The notes under the pieces are model-generated. The model worked only from the letters and a program-made list of their open reading frames with translations, made no database searches and was not told the origin of the DNA. This document shows positions 23,048 through 32,273 of a stretch of DNA of 64,000 nt, one piece after another (position 1 is the stretch's first letter; each line of letters opens with the position of its first letter). The translations under genes were made by a program, and so were the position numbers. Where the stretch lies: positions 62,001 through 126,000 of the forward strand of contig JAIBCL010000009.1 in the NCBI GenBank assembly GCA_019694165.1, in the 5' to 3' direction. The stretch comes from Verrucomicrobiaceae bacterium. GTDB lineage: Bacteria > Verrucomicrobiota > Verrucomicrobiia > Verrucomicrobiales > Verrucomicrobiaceae.

Positions 23048-24004
23048 CTATGGCATCTCCTTGAATGCCTCCCACATGAAGAAGGCGAGGCCGGCGTAAC
23101 CGCGGTGGGGGCGGAAGGTGTCATCGATTGGCTTCAGCTCTGCCATCATTTGCTCCTCGGTCTGGCCGAAGAACGTCTCCATCCGCGGTCCCATGTCCGC
23201 CATTTTGACGCCGACGAAGGCACGACTGCGGGCGGTGTCGGCATAGGCGATGGTTTTCTTGACGAGCGCGATGATGCCGTTCCTGCCTCCACTCGTGTTT
23301 CGGTAGCTCATGATGCCGACGTTGTCGACGACATCGAGCAGATGTTTGGCCGCGTCCTTCGTTACGCCGTGATGCAGCACGGGCAGGGCAGGGGAGCCGT
23401 CCGGATTTGTCTTGTCGAGCCAGAAGACGACGTCTGCGCCATATGCCAGGCGCGCATCGGCGTCGTGAAGCCGCGCAGCGGCTTTTGTGTGAATGTCCAC
23501 GAGCTGCGTGAGCAGCCCGCACTTCGCGGCCTGGTCTGCTGTCTTCCACTGCGGCAGCGCGTGCGGTTCGATGTCGAGATGCACGCCATCGAAGCGTTCG
23601 TCGTCGCCACCGGCGGCCTCGTTGAAGGCCAGCAGCGCGTCCACCATCGCCAGTACGCGGATGTGGTTTTTCGTGAGCGTGTGGGAGGGATCGCCGCCGA
23701 GCGCGTGGATGCGCAGCGCCCGCGCATGGGCGGCATGAAGAAAGGCGCGGGTCGGCGCTTGGTCCCTGAGCGTTCGGACTCCGTTCTGCGCATTCTCGTA
23801 GTGACACTGCCAGAACAGATCGGTGATGCCGCGTTTTGCGCAAAACTCGAACAGCGTCTTTTGCTCACGAGCCGACTCCATGAGTGGCTCTGTTCTGTAA
23901 ACCCACATCGCGCGCATCGGCGGCGACGAATCGGCCGCCGGCACCGGAGCCACGAACGACCATGTCGCGGCAAGAATGGAGATGATGAAATGCGCTGGCT
24001 GCAT
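23048..24004 (-). CDS. Exported TIM-barrel-like protein of unknown function
   Basis: About 318 residues from the ATG complementing 24002-24004, which directly precedes a signal peptide (FIISILAATWSFVAPVPAA). The body reads like a (beta/alpha)8 glycoside-hydrolase-type barrel: MRAMWVYRT, GITDLFWQCHYE, FDGVHLDIEPHALPQW, VDNVGIMSYR and AGLAFFMWEAFKEM. The DGVHLDIEPH strand with Asp and Glu at a strand end recalls GH18/GH10-like active sites, but I cannot assign a family. It lies next to, and on the same strand as, a pectate lyase gene (4-bp gap after that gene's stop), so the two are probably co-transcribed and the role may be plant or algal polysaccharide use. Confidence 0.7.
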   Translation of the reverse strand: MQPAHFIISILAATWSFVAPVPAADSSPPMRAMWVYRTEPLMESAREQKTLFEFCAKRGITDLFWQCHYENAQNGVRTLRDQAPTRAFLHAAHARALRIHALGGDPSHTLTKNHIRVLAMVDALLAFNEAAGGDDERFDGVHLDIEPHALPQWKTADQAAKCGLLTQLVDIHTKAAARLHDADARLAYGADVVFWLDKTNPDGSPALPVLHHGVTKDAAKHLLDVVDNVGIMSYRNTSGGRNGIIALVKKTIAYADTARSRAFVGVKMADMGPRMETFFGQTEEQMMAELKPIDDTFRPHRGYAGLAFFMWEAFKEMP

Positions 24005-24083
24005 CGAGCGGGCCACGGGTGTAGTTCTGGCCGCAGGGGACGGGCAGACATCTGCGGTGATGTGATGGGGATGTTTCACGGGC

Positions 24084-25640
24084 TTATTTCGATTTCGCTT
24101 TTGACGCAGTCTTCGCCAGGCGCTTCTTCCAGCGGGCGAGTTCCTTGTCGATGAGTTCGGCTGGCTTGGTGGTGTAGTAATCGTACCCGACGCGGTTGTG
24201 CTCCGTCATTTCATGGAAGGAAGTGTAGATCACGCCATCCTGCGAACCGGCGAAAAGCGGACGGGCCGTCGCCACATCATAGAACCGCGCCCAGTAAACT
24301 TCCTGCGACTCCGGGTCGGCCACGTAGTCCGTCTTTCGTTTGTCGTTCTTTGTCTTGCGTAGTCCCGTGATGCGGTGCTCGTCGAACCACTCGACCGCCG
24401 GCTCGATGATGGCGGTGATCGAGGGTCTGACCGGTGCCTTGCGCATGAAGAACTTCAGCAGCTCGGCGCTTTCGGCGCCGCTTAATGACGGCGGTTCCTT
24501 CTTGCGCGCGGCCACGGGTTCAAGCGTCAGCGGGTCGTGCTGTGCGCACCAAACTGCGGGCCTGCCGTGCAGTTTCACTTGAGCTTTGATGAGGCAGTCC
24601 ACGCCCTTGTCAAAGGCCGCCTGTGCGCGCTGCTGGAGCGCGTCGTCCACAAAGGCGAACGGCTGCTGCTTCTCCGCGATCAGCAGGAGCACCTCCAGCA
24701 CATGCAGCATGGCGTTGTCATTGAGCGTGATCGCCTCGTGGTAGCCGGATTCGACAGGGTAGTTCTGCGGCCAGCCGCCGTTCGGGAACTGCGCCTCAAG
24801 CAGGTAGTCAATGCCGCGCATCATTGCGAGCCGTGCGTCTTCGATTCTCGTGGCCGTGAACACGCCGGCCAGCAGCTTGATCTGTTCGGTGGTAGTGCGG
24901 TTGTCGAAGGTGCCGCAGTAGTGCCATTGCTCGCCCGTCTGCGCTGTCCAGTGAGTGCCGGGTTTGCGAGGTCCTTGGCTGTAGTCCACCGCTTTCGACC
25001 AGCCGCCGGTCGGCGTCTGGTAACTGATGATCGCCCCGGCGATCTGCTGCGCCTTGGGAGTGGCAAACCATGCCGACGGCGTGTCGCTGCCGTTTTCCAG
25101 TTCGGCGCGATTGGCCGGCGCCGTGCTGGCGTTCGCCACGCCGAGACTGCGGCATTCGGCGGCGAGCTGGTCAAACTCGACATCGCGCCGGCTGATGGAG
25201 CGTTGCATGTAGGCGGTCCATGCGGCACGCGCCGGCTCCGGCAACTCTGCGATGCGCTCCGGGGTGAGCATCGCAAACACTTCGCGTTTGGAGTGCGCTT
25301 CCTTCTTTGCCAGTTGCACACCGCTCTTCATGGCGCGCACTTGGATTTCGGACCAGCGCGATGATTTCAGCGGCAGATCGAATCGGAATGCCCCGTCATC
25401 GGCCGCGCGTGCCGGTGCTGCCGTCCACGCCCTGGTGTCGCCAACGGCGCCGGTTTCCGCCAGCCGATATTCCAGCTCCGAGGTGCCTGGTGGCGCGATG
25501 CCGCTGACGTGGAGGGCCAGGAAATCAGCCGCCGTCTCGAGCTTGAGCACCGGGGCAGTCTCCTGGCTGCGGCTGGTGAGCTCGCCTGGAGAAAGCGTGA
25601 CAAGGAGCAACGTGTGGATGACGAGAGAATGTGACTTCAT
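24084..25640 (-). CDS. Pectate lyase, polysaccharide lyase family 10
   Basis: A 518-residue secreted enzyme. The start, complementing 25638-25640, begins the signal peptide (MKSHSLVIHTLLLVTLSPGE); the open frame extends upstream without a signal. After an N-terminal beta domain of about 100 residues, the catalytic alpha-barrel shows PL10 marks: TPTGGWSKAVDYSQ, GTFDNRTTTEQIKLLAGVF, FPNGGWPQNYP with ITLNDNAMLHVLEVLL. Family enzymes cleave polygalacturonate by beta-elimination with calcium. The region before the C-terminal YDYYTTKP contains a KTKNDKRKTDY stretch that looks repeat-derived. It precedes the TIM-barrel-like protein gene on the same strand. Confidence 0.88.
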   Translation of the reverse strand: MKSHSLVIHTLLLVTLSPGELTSRSQETAPVLKLETAADFLALHVSGIAPPGTSELEYRLAETGAVGDTRAWTAAPARAADDGAFRFDLPLKSSRWSEIQVRAMKSGVQLAKKEAHSKREVFAMLTPERIAELPEPARAAWTAYMQRSISRRDVEFDQLAAECRSLGVANASTAPANRAELENGSDTPSAWFATPKAQQIAGAIISYQTPTGGWSKAVDYSQGPRKPGTHWTAQTGEQWHYCGTFDNRTTTEQIKLLAGVFTATRIEDARLAMMRGIDYLLEAQFPNGGWPQNYPVESGYHEAITLNDNAMLHVLEVLLLIAEKQQPFAFVDDALQQRAQAAFDKGVDCLIKAQVKLHGRPAVWCAQHDPLTLEPVAARKKEPPSLSGAESAELLKFFMRKAPVRPSITAIIEPAVEWFDEHRITGLRKTKNDKRKTDYVADPESQEVYWARFYDVATARPLFAGSQDGVIYTSFHEMTEHNRVGYDYYTTKPAELIDKELARWKKRLAKTASKAKSK

Positions 25641-25795
25641 TGAAGCGGATGAAAACTCGGACAACGATTTCCGCAATAGCGGCGTCGGATGGATCCCCGG
25701 GGCCGCGAGCGGGCGCGCGCCGTCACGATTCACGTCTGTGAAGTCGAAATAAAATCGTTTGTGAGGCGCGCCCTCATAAAGGACCGTTGCGGCCA

Positions 25796-26986
25796 ATGAC
25801 GCACTTTGAACAGGATGACGCATCGCAGGACTGGGGCCGGAAAGGGTTTCGGATGCTTCTGGCTCTGGCGTGCCTGGTGATTGTCTTCGCGGGCATGAAG
25901 GCGGCGGCAGGCTTCTTCGTGCCGGTGGTCTTTGCGTTTTTCCTGGCTGTGCTGAGTTTTCCGCTGATCGCAGTGCTCGTGCGCCTGCGCGTGCCTTATG
26001 TGCTGGCGATGTCGCTCACGATGCTGGTGATCATCGGCGTCATCGCCGGCCTGGTCACTGCTGGCGTGCGTACGCTGATAAGCTTCCAGCACGACTTCCG
26101 CGCCGTGTACGTGCCGAGGCTGCAAACCTGCGTCAGCGATGTTGGCGGCTGGCTCGAAGGCCAGGGGATACAGGGGGCCAAGGACACCGCCGAGCACTTC
26201 TTCGACTGGAAGACCATCACCGACTACGTCGCGCAGCAGGATGTGCTCTCGAGCGTGGGTTCCGCGCTCGGCAGCACGGTGGGCACGCTGGCATCCTTGC
26301 TGGGGGAAATCAGCGTGGTGATGATCCTTCTGTTCTTCATCCTGATGGAGGCGCGCGGCACGCTGGGGCGTTTCGTCGCCGTGCGGCTCGCCGGCGGGCC
26401 GGACATGAGCGGTCTGGTGCAGTCCGCCAGCGATGTGCAGAAGTATCTGGGCATCAAGGCGTTCATCGGCGCACTCACCGCCGTGCTGGCCTTCTTCTGG
26501 TGCCTTCTCTTCGGCCTGAAATACTCGCTCCTCTGGGCGCTGCTGGCCTTTATCTTCATCTTCATCCCGGCGGTCGGTTCCACCATCGCCTCCATCCCCG
26601 CCATTCTTGAAGCGCTGCTCTCCGACGGCGTGGGCGCCGCTGTTGGCGTGGGCATCGGCTACGCGGTGATCAATTTCTTCCTCGACAATTTCCTTCAGCC
26701 CGCGCTCCTCGGCCGCCGCTTCGGGGTCTCGCCGCTGGTGATCATCTTGTCGGTCGTTTTCTGGGGCTGGCTCTGGGGGCCGATCGGCATGTTCCTCTCC
26801 GTGCCGCTGACGATGGTGGCCAAGGTAATGCTCGACAACAGCGAGGAATTCCGCTGGCTATCCGTCGCCATGTCGAAAAAGAAGGTGAAGCACGGCGAGG
26901 TGCAGCTCTCGGACTTCGATCTCGCCTTGGTCGATGACGAGATGCTCGGCGCCGGGGCCAGCACCGAACCGCCGCCTCGAGGCTGA
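25796..26986 (+). CDS. AI-2E family (PerM/TqsA-type) membrane permease
   Basis: A 396-residue inner-membrane protein with about eight transmembrane helices: pairs at the N terminus (GFRMLLALACLVIVF, FFVPVVFAFFLAVL), a soluble loop of about 100 residues (RTLISFQHDF to QQDVL), then a helix cluster including LFGLKYSLLWALLAFIFIFIPAVGSTIA, the signature of the family. The C-terminal tail is cytoplasmic and acidic. Members export various small molecules or act as cation antiporters, so AI-2 export should not be assumed. ATG 25796 is used; a TTG three codons upstream is possible. Confidence 0.88.
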   Translation: MTHFEQDDASQDWGRKGFRMLLALACLVIVFAGMKAAAGFFVPVVFAFFLAVLSFPLIAVLVRLRVPYVLAMSLTMLVIIGVIAGLVTAGVRTLISFQHDFRAVYVPRLQTCVSDVGGWLEGQGIQGAKDTAEHFFDWKTITDYVAQQDVLSSVGSALGSTVGTLASLLGEISVVMILLFFILMEARGTLGRFVAVRLAGGPDMSGLVQSASDVQKYLGIKAFIGALTAVLAFFWCLLFGLKYSLLWALLAFIFIFIPAVGSTIASIPAILEALLSDGVGAAVGVGIGYAVINFFLDNFLQPALLGRRFGVSPLVIILSVVFWGWLWGPIGMFLSVPLTMVAKVMLDNSEEFRWLSVAMSKKKVKHGEVQLSDFDLALVDDEMLGAGASTEPPPRG

Positions 26987-27020
26987 GCGGACTGTCCGTG
27001 AGCCAAGGGCAAGCCCGGCA

Positions 27021-28049
27021 TCAAACCGGCCTGAGCACGCTCTTGACCACCTCGCCCTTGTGCATTTTCTCGAACGCATCGTGCCATTCGGTCACGGGCC
27101 AGATGCCGCCGATGATGGGCCGGACATCGAATTGTCCGCCGCCCAGCAGCGCGATGACGCGCTCCCACACGGGCCAGTTGTGACTGAAGCTGCCTTGCAG
27201 CGTGATGTTCTTCTGCACGAGCGGATCAATGTTGAAGCCGAGCGGCTGCGGTCCCCAGCCCACCTTGCTGATCCAGCCGGCGGGACGCACGAGTTCCAGC
27301 GCGATCTTCAGGGTGATGCTCGCGCCGGCGGCGTCGATCACGCCGTCACAGCCGAGGCCGTCGCGCTCCTGCGCCCACGGTTTTGCATCCCCGATGATGA
27401 CCTCGCAGCCATAGTGCTTCCGTGCGATCTCGAGGCGGTGTGCATCCTGCGGCAGGCCGACGATGGCCACCTGCGCACCGCAAAGGCGCGCCATGCCCGC
27501 GCAAAGAATGCCGATCGTGCCTGGTCCGAGCACGACGACGCGGTCGCCCGGCTCGATGCGCGCGTTCTTGACCACGGCATTGTAGGCCACGCAGCAGGGC
27601 TCCGTGAGGCACGCCTGCTCGAAGGGGAGCTGATCCGGCACATGATGCAGGATGCGGCCCGGCACGCGCACGTATTTCGTCATCGCTCCATTGACGCCGT
27701 AGCCGAAGCCTTTGCGCGTCGGGTCGAGATTGTAGAGGCCGCGCCGCGTCATGGGATTGTCCTTGCTGATGATCGCCGCCGTCTCGGAGACGACTCGGTC
27801 TCCCTCCTTCCAGTGCTCCACATCCTTTCCCAATTCCACAATGCGGCCGCCGAACTCGTGGCCCAGAACGACGGGATAGTTCACCGGCCACGAATGATCT
27901 GCGGTCCATTGGTGGAGATCGCTGCCGCACACGCCGACGTTCGCCACTTCGAGGAGCACGTCCTCGGGGCCGATGCCGGGCTTCTCGATTTCACGGATTT
28001 CGACAGACCCTTTTTCAGGAGCGTAATTGACGACAGCGGCGGATTTCAT
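27021..28049 (-). CDS. Zinc-type alcohol dehydrogenase (MDR superfamily), structural-zinc cysteines absent
   Basis: A 342-residue medium-chain dehydrogenase/reductase. Catalytic zinc ligands are visible: Cys41 in GVCGSDLHQW, His64-Glu65 in GHEFGG and the Glu of LTEPCCVAYN. The cofactor loop is VVLGPGTIGILCAG. The lobe that normally holds four cysteines for structural zinc reads SETAAIISKDNPMTRRGLYN with no cysteine, so this domain folds without that zinc. It resembles sorbitol/threonine dehydrogenase-like polyol enzymes. Convergent with the AI-2E gene; lspA lies upstream on the same strand. Substrate unknown. Confidence 0.85.
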   Translation of the reverse strand: MKSAAVVNYAPEKGSVEIREIEKPGIGPEDVLLEVANVGVCGSDLHQWTADHSWPVNYPVVLGHEFGGRIVELGKDVEHWKEGDRVVSETAAIISKDNPMTRRGLYNLDPTRKGFGYGVNGAMTKYVRVPGRILHHVPDQLPFEQACLTEPCCVAYNAVVKNARIEPGDRVVVLGPGTIGILCAGMARLCGAQVAIVGLPQDAHRLEIARKHYGCEVIIGDAKPWAQERDGLGCDGVIDAAGASITLKIALELVRPAGWISKVGWGPQPLGFNIDPLVQKNITLQGSFSHNWPVWERVIALLGGGQFDVRPIIGGIWPVTEWHDAFEKMHKGEVVKSVLRPV

Positions 28050-28149
28050 GGGCGGAAAGGATGGTGGTGTGGTGAGTGGCGGCCCATGCTGCGCGCGCGG
28101 GCCTGGTGCGCATCTTTACGCATCGTGGACGAGGCCGCAATTCGAGCCT

Positions 28150-28650
28150 TCACTCCGCCGCTTTGCCCGGCTCCGGCGGTGTCTCAACGAATGAGGCCAG
28201 CGCAAGCAGGATGGCGCTCACCACCACGCATGAGTCGGCTACATTGAACGAAGGCCACGGACTGGCGAACCGCACATGGAGGTCGAATTTGAGGAAATCC
28301 ACCACGTAGCCATGTACGAGCCGGTCGGTCAGATTCCCAAAGATGCCGGCGACGAGCAGAGCCAGCGCAAAGCGGCTGAGCCGGCCCGGGAACAACCCCT
28401 TGCGGTAAAACCATGTGAACAGACTCAGCGCGCCAAGCGAGACTGCGCCAAAAATCCAGTTCGCGTGTTCGGCGTTGTTGAACATGCCGAATGCGATGCC
28501 GGTGTTCGCGGTGTGGTGCAGCCAGAAGAAGCCGGGGACGACCACCTGTTCGTCGGCGCCGTTCAGATCGAAGTGACGGACGATCCACGACTTCGTGGCG
28601 ACATCGAGAATGTAAAACGGAACTGAGACAAGAAGCAGCAGACGGCGCAT
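28150..28650 (-). CDS. lspA: Lipoprotein signal peptidase (signal peptidase II)
   Basis: A 166-residue inner-membrane aspartyl protease that removes lipoprotein signal peptides. Four hydrophobic helices are visible and the two catalytic aspartates lie in GNLTDRLVHGYVVDFL (Asp118) and FNVADSCVV (Asp139). HTANTGIAFGMF is the conserved second block. Several lipoproteins encoded in this window (at 3403, 8287, 28938 and 61734) are potential substrates. Confidence 0.96.
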   Translation of the reverse strand: MRRLLLLVSVPFYILDVATKSWIVRHFDLNGADEQVVVPGFFWLHHTANTGIAFGMFNNAEHANWIFGAVSLGALSLFTWFYRKGLFPGRLSRFALALLVAGIFGNLTDRLVHGYVVDFLKFDLHVRFASPWPSFNVADSCVVVSAILLALASFVETPPEPGKAAE

Positions 28651-28937
28651 GGCGTGGAAAGGAATGCCGCGTTGGGTCGGATTCGCGGCACGTCAGAGTG
28701 CCGTGGATCAGCCCGCGTTCAACCGGCGCGCGAGCCTCTTTTTCCACACCCATCACGGCCATGCCGGCGGCACAGGCGGGTGTTTGCTCCGGCCGATGTT
28801 TCCTGCGGGCATCCTGGCACCCGGGTGCGTCCGGGGTGGGAAACGCAGGTCTTGAAAAACGAGGCTTTGGTCCGCCCGGTCCATGCGCAGCACTTTCGGC
28901 GTTGAATGGTGTGTGAAATGCAGGTTAGTGCGCGCCC

Positions 28938-29756
28938 ATGACGCCCGCCGCCGATCCGAGTACCCAGGCTCCCCTCGTCCGCTTTGCCACCTTCGTGCTG
29001 GCCGTCGCGTGCGCCGCGGCGGTCAGCAGTTGCTCGACCCCTCAGTCCACCGGTGAGCAGGCGCCCGCATCGCAGACGCCGCGCCAGGTCCTCCACGGCG
29101 AGTGCTGGTGGAAGGGCGACGGCGTGAACGGCAGCCCGAAGATTCACATCTCGTTGAGCGAGCAGTGCGTCCGGTTTTACAAAGGCGGGGAGATGGTCGG
29201 CATTTCCCCCATCTCGTCCGGACGCGAGGGGCACTCCACACCACCGGGTGCGTACCGGATCATCGAAAAAGACCGCCACCATCGATCCTCGCTCTATGGC
29301 GCGTTTTGTGATGCAGGCGGGCAGATCGTGGTGCCGGATGTGGATGTGCGGAAGGATCGCGCGCCGCCCGGCACGCATTTTGTCGGCGCGGAGATGCCGT
29401 GCTTCATGCGCATCACGGGTGCCGCGGGGATGCACGAGGGGTTTCTGCCCGGTTATCCCGCCTCGCACGGCTGCATCCGCATGCCGGGAAATATGGCGGA
29501 GATCTTTTTCCGGGAGACACCGCACGGCACGCCTGTGCTGATCACCGGCAATGCGGCCGATGCGCCGCGCCACGACGCCGCGCCTGTTCAGCCCGCGCCT
29601 GCCGCCAAGGTGCGGAGCCGCTCAAAGACGGACGAAGCGCCCACGTCGCTGGTCTCCGTGAAATCACGGACAAAACCGCAATCGGGCGGCGGATTCTTCA
29701 GCCGCGGCAAAAAGCCACCGCCTCCGGCGCGGGGCGTTACGTTGTATCTGGAGTGA
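28938..29756 (+). CDS. L,D-transpeptidase (YkuD domain) lipoprotein
   Basis: A 272-residue protein with lipoprotein signal ending SSC (Cys32). The YkuD domain (about 66-195) begins IHISLSEQCVRFYKGGEMV and carries the catalytic motif ASHGCIRM with His177 and Cys179, and a second His in GMHEG. Such enzymes make 3-3 cross-links in peptidoglycan or attach proteins to it. The C-terminal 80 residues are Ala/Pro-rich and basic, a likely wall-spanning tail. Its stop overlaps a GTG in the frame of the following glycosyltransferase. Confidence 0.9.
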   Translation: MTPAADPSTQAPLVRFATFVLAVACAAAVSSCSTPQSTGEQAPASQTPRQVLHGECWWKGDGVNGSPKIHISLSEQCVRFYKGGEMVGISPISSGREGHSTPPGAYRIIEKDRHHRSSLYGAFCDAGGQIVVPDVDVRKDRAPPGTHFVGAEMPCFMRITGAAGMHEGFLPGYPASHGCIRMPGNMAEIFFRETPHGTPVLITGNAADAPRHDAAPVQPAPAAKVRSRSKTDEAPTSLVSVKSRTKPQSGGGFFSRGKKPPPPARGVTLYLE

Positions 29757-29800
29757 GATGGCCCCGTCGTCGCGTGAACCCTTCGTCCGCAGTCTCGCCG

Positions 29801-30943
29801 ATGCGTGTTCTCCTGGCTTCCGAACCCGGCGTGGACGGCGTCTTTCGCCACGTCGAGGCGCTGGCACATTTCCTTCTCGCCCGTCGCCATCAGGTGCATC
29901 TGGCTTATTCCGACGTCCGCGGCTCCGATCGGCTCGCGCGTCTCGTGGCGGATGTCACAGCCGCTGGTGGCGGCACAGTGAATTTGCGCGTGGGCAATGC
30001 GCCGGGGCCGCATGATCTGCCGGCGCTCGCGGAGCTGCTGCGCGTCGTGCGCGAGGTGCGGCCTGACGTCATCCATGCGCACAGCTCGAAGGCCGGTGCG
30101 CTGGTCCGCGCCCTGCGTCTTCTCGGCGTGGGGCAGCCGTTGTTCTACACGCCGCATGCCTACTACGGCATGGCGGGAGGTTCCGGGATCAAGGCGCGCG
30201 TCTTCAACGCCGTGGAGTGCGTGATGGGCCGCATTGGTACCTCGATCACGCTCTCCGATGGTGAGGCGGCCTTTGCACGGCGCACCCTGCACATACCGCA
30301 GCAGCGTCTGCGTCTCATCCCAAATCCCGTGGACACCCACAGTTTCGTGCCTGCCGCACCCGAGGTGAAGCGCCGGCTGCGCAAGGAACTCGGCGTGCCC
30401 GATGGTGCGCCGCTGCTCGGCTCGGTCGGGAGGCTCGCGTTTCAAAAGGATCCCGTCACGCTCTATCGGAGCTTCGCCGTTGCCCTCAAAAAAGATCCAG
30501 GCCTGTGGCTCTACCATCTCGGCGACGGCGAGCTCTCCACCGAGTGCGCCCGGCTTGCGGAAGAACTGGGCATCGCCGGGAGGATCATCCGCCGCACGTA
30601 CTTGAGCGAGCCGCTGTCTTTCTACCGCGCCATCGACGGAATGATTTTGGCGTCACGCTACGAAGGGCTGTCATTCGCCGTGCTCGAGGCCCTCGCCTGT
30701 GACGTGCCGGTGATCCTCAGCGAGGTGCCGGGCAATCTCGACTTTATCCAGATGGGTCTTTCGCACTGCTGGTCTGCACCCAAGGAGGCTCCGGATCAGA
30801 TCGGCGCAGCCATCAGCCAGTGGGTGGCTGATCTGCCGATGGCGCGCGCGTCGAATCACCGTCAGACCGCCGAAAGCCGCTTCAGCCAGGAGGCATGTTT
30901 CGGAGCGCTCGTGGCCGAGTATGCAAAGCAGGCGGCAGCCTGA
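29801..30943 (+). CDS. Glycosyltransferase, family 4 (GT-B)
   Basis: A 380-residue cytoplasmic or membrane-associated sugar transferase. The N-terminal domain carries VDGVFRHVEALAHFL and DVIHAHSSKAGALVR; the C-terminal domain has LGSVGRLAFQKDPVTLYR, YHLGDGEL and the donor-binding ASRYEGLSFAVLEALACDVPVILSE with the E-x7-E pattern. ATG 29801 is used because it begins the first strand MRVLLASEP; a GTG at 29753 would overlap the upstream stop. Likely acts in capsule, LPS or exopolysaccharide assembly; it stands alone, so the acceptor is unknown. Confidence 0.88.
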   Translation: MRVLLASEPGVDGVFRHVEALAHFLLARRHQVHLAYSDVRGSDRLARLVADVTAAGGGTVNLRVGNAPGPHDLPALAELLRVVREVRPDVIHAHSSKAGALVRALRLLGVGQPLFYTPHAYYGMAGGSGIKARVFNAVECVMGRIGTSITLSDGEAAFARRTLHIPQQRLRLIPNPVDTHSFVPAAPEVKRRLRKELGVPDGAPLLGSVGRLAFQKDPVTLYRSFAVALKKDPGLWLYHLGDGELSTECARLAEELGIAGRIIRRTYLSEPLSFYRAIDGMILASRYEGLSFAVLEALACDVPVILSEVPGNLDFIQMGLSHCWSAPKEAPDQIGAAISQWVADLPMARASNHRQTAESRFSQEACFGALVAEYAKQAAA

Positions 30944-31037
30944 TCGCTGCGTGGGAGCGCTGCGTCCGTTGCCGCTCAGAACGAACTCAGTCGCCAGCGG
31001 ACGACGATGGCGGCCTGCCGGAGGTACCTGCTCTCCT

Positions 31038-32174
31038 TCACTTCTGATAGATCGGCAGGAAGTGGTGATACACCGAGAGGCTCAGCAGCGCGAGGGAGGT
31101 GGCATAGACGGCTCCGGCGCTCTTTTCGTTTCCGTTGCGCGGGAACCACGCGCCCTCTGGAGTCTGCGCGGAGACAAGCGTCTGCTCGGTGCGCTGGCGT
31201 GCGGTGGCGGCGTGCTCTCCACCGCGCTGGTACATGCCTTGCGCGTAGTAGTAGTTGCCGTAAAAGAACCAGGGCTCGGTGATGTCGGGCGGGAACTTGA
31301 GCAGGTAGTTCGACGAGCCGACCACTTCCATCGTCTCGTATTGACCGCACACCTGAAGCGAGAGCAATCCGGCGGCGGTGGTGGAGAAAGTCTGCCGGCC
31401 GCCGTACGGTTCGTAGCTGAACGCGGCTTCGTTGGTCTTCGGATTTCCGTTTGAGTCGCGATCGACGCGATAGGAGCGCTTGATGTAGGCGACGGCACTG
31501 TCGATGGCCTCCTTCGGAATGTCGAAGCCGGCGTTCTTCGCGGCGCGCAGGGCCATGACCTGCCAGACGCTTACGGAGATGTCGGAATCGCTCGAACTCG
31601 GTTCGTAGCGCCAGCCGCCGCGGTTCGCCTCGCTCTTCGGCACCTGCTGCGCGCGGATGATGAGCTTCACCGCGCCGTCAATCATCCGGTGCAGATCCTT
31701 GTCGGTCTTCTCATCCGGGGACATGCCTAGCATCTCGGTGAGCATCAGTGTCATGATGCCGTGGCCGTACATTCGTGAGCGGTCGCTGCGGCCGAGGTAG
31801 CCGTTTTCATCCGGCTCGATGTTGTCGATCACAAAGCGGAGCGCCTTCGCCGCGGCCTTGCCCTCGGGCGTCTTGTCCGCCGGCGTGTGGCCGACGGATG
31901 CGAGGCCCATCAGCGCGAGCGACGTCATCGCTCCTGTGTGCGAGGGCACATCTCCGCGATGCACCTTCGTGTCCGACTTGTCCTCCGAGAAGTAGCCGTC
32001 GGTCTTCTGCTGCTTCATCAACCACGCGCTGGCCTTTTCCACCGCGAGCTTCACCTGCGGCGAGATGATCTCCGGTGCGGGCTTCGTCTGGGCGTGGATC
32101 AGGGCGCAGGGGGCGAGGAGGAGGAAGAGAAAATGACGAATGACGAATGACGAATGACGGAGCAGCAGCGACAT
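31038..32174 (-). CDS. Exported alpha/alpha-barrel protein (prenyltransferase/squalene-oxidase repeat type)
   Basis: A 378-residue protein from the ATG complementing 32172-32174, with a signal peptide ending ALIHAQ. The rest is helix pairs of the terpene-cyclase/prenyltransferase fold: VEKASAWLMKQQKTDGYF, MTSLALMGLAS, GYLGRSDRSRMYGHGIMTLMLTEMLG, GGWRYEPSSSDSDISVSVWQVMALRAAKNAG and TPEGAWFPRNG. The DxDD or similar acid motif of real cyclases is not obvious, so it is likely a structural or protease-inhibitor-like relative. It follows the 1521-residue coiled-coil gene on the same strand across a repeat-filled gap. The first codons of the signal peptide come from a 7-bp tandem repeat. Confidence 0.78.
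   Translation of the reverse strand: MSLLLRHSSFVIRHFLFLLLAPCALIHAQTKPAPEIISPQVKLAVEKASAWLMKQQKTDGYFSEDKSDTKVHRGDVPSHTGAMTSLALMGLASVGHTPADKTPEGKAAAKALRFVIDNIEPDENGYLGRSDRSRMYGHGIMTLMLTEMLGMSPDEKTDKDLHRMIDGAVKLIIRAQQVPKSEANRGGWRYEPSSSDSDISVSVWQVMALRAAKNAGFDIPKEAIDSAVAYIKRSYRVDRDSNGNPKTNEAAFSYEPYGGRQTFSTTAAGLLSLQVCGQYETMEVVGSSNYLLKFPPDITEPWFFYGNYYYAQGMYQRGGEHAATARQRTEQTLVSAQTPEGAWFPRNGNEKSAGAVYATSLALLSLSVYHHFLPIYQK
32133..32160. repeat. Four 7-bp tandem repeats (ATGACGA) in a signal-peptide coding region
   Basis: ATGACGA is repeated at 32133, 32140, 32147 and, with one change, 32154. On the minus strand it encodes residues about 6-14 of the signal peptide (RHSSFVIRH) of the alpha-barrel protein. 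Gain or loss of a unit shifts the frame by one base. Confidence 0.92.
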
Positions 32175-32273
32175 GCGGGTGATGGGATGCGTGAGTCTGT
32201 GCCAGGTGAAACCGCCAGATGCCTGGCTCCGCAGTGTTTGATGTTCGTTGGCACCAGAGCGAACGATTGACTT

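Noticed and set aside
23362..24051. Alternative minus-strand frames over the TIM-barrel-like gene
   Set aside because: Arg/Ser-rich shadow reading of the same DNA; the chosen frame has a signal peptide and barrel motifs.
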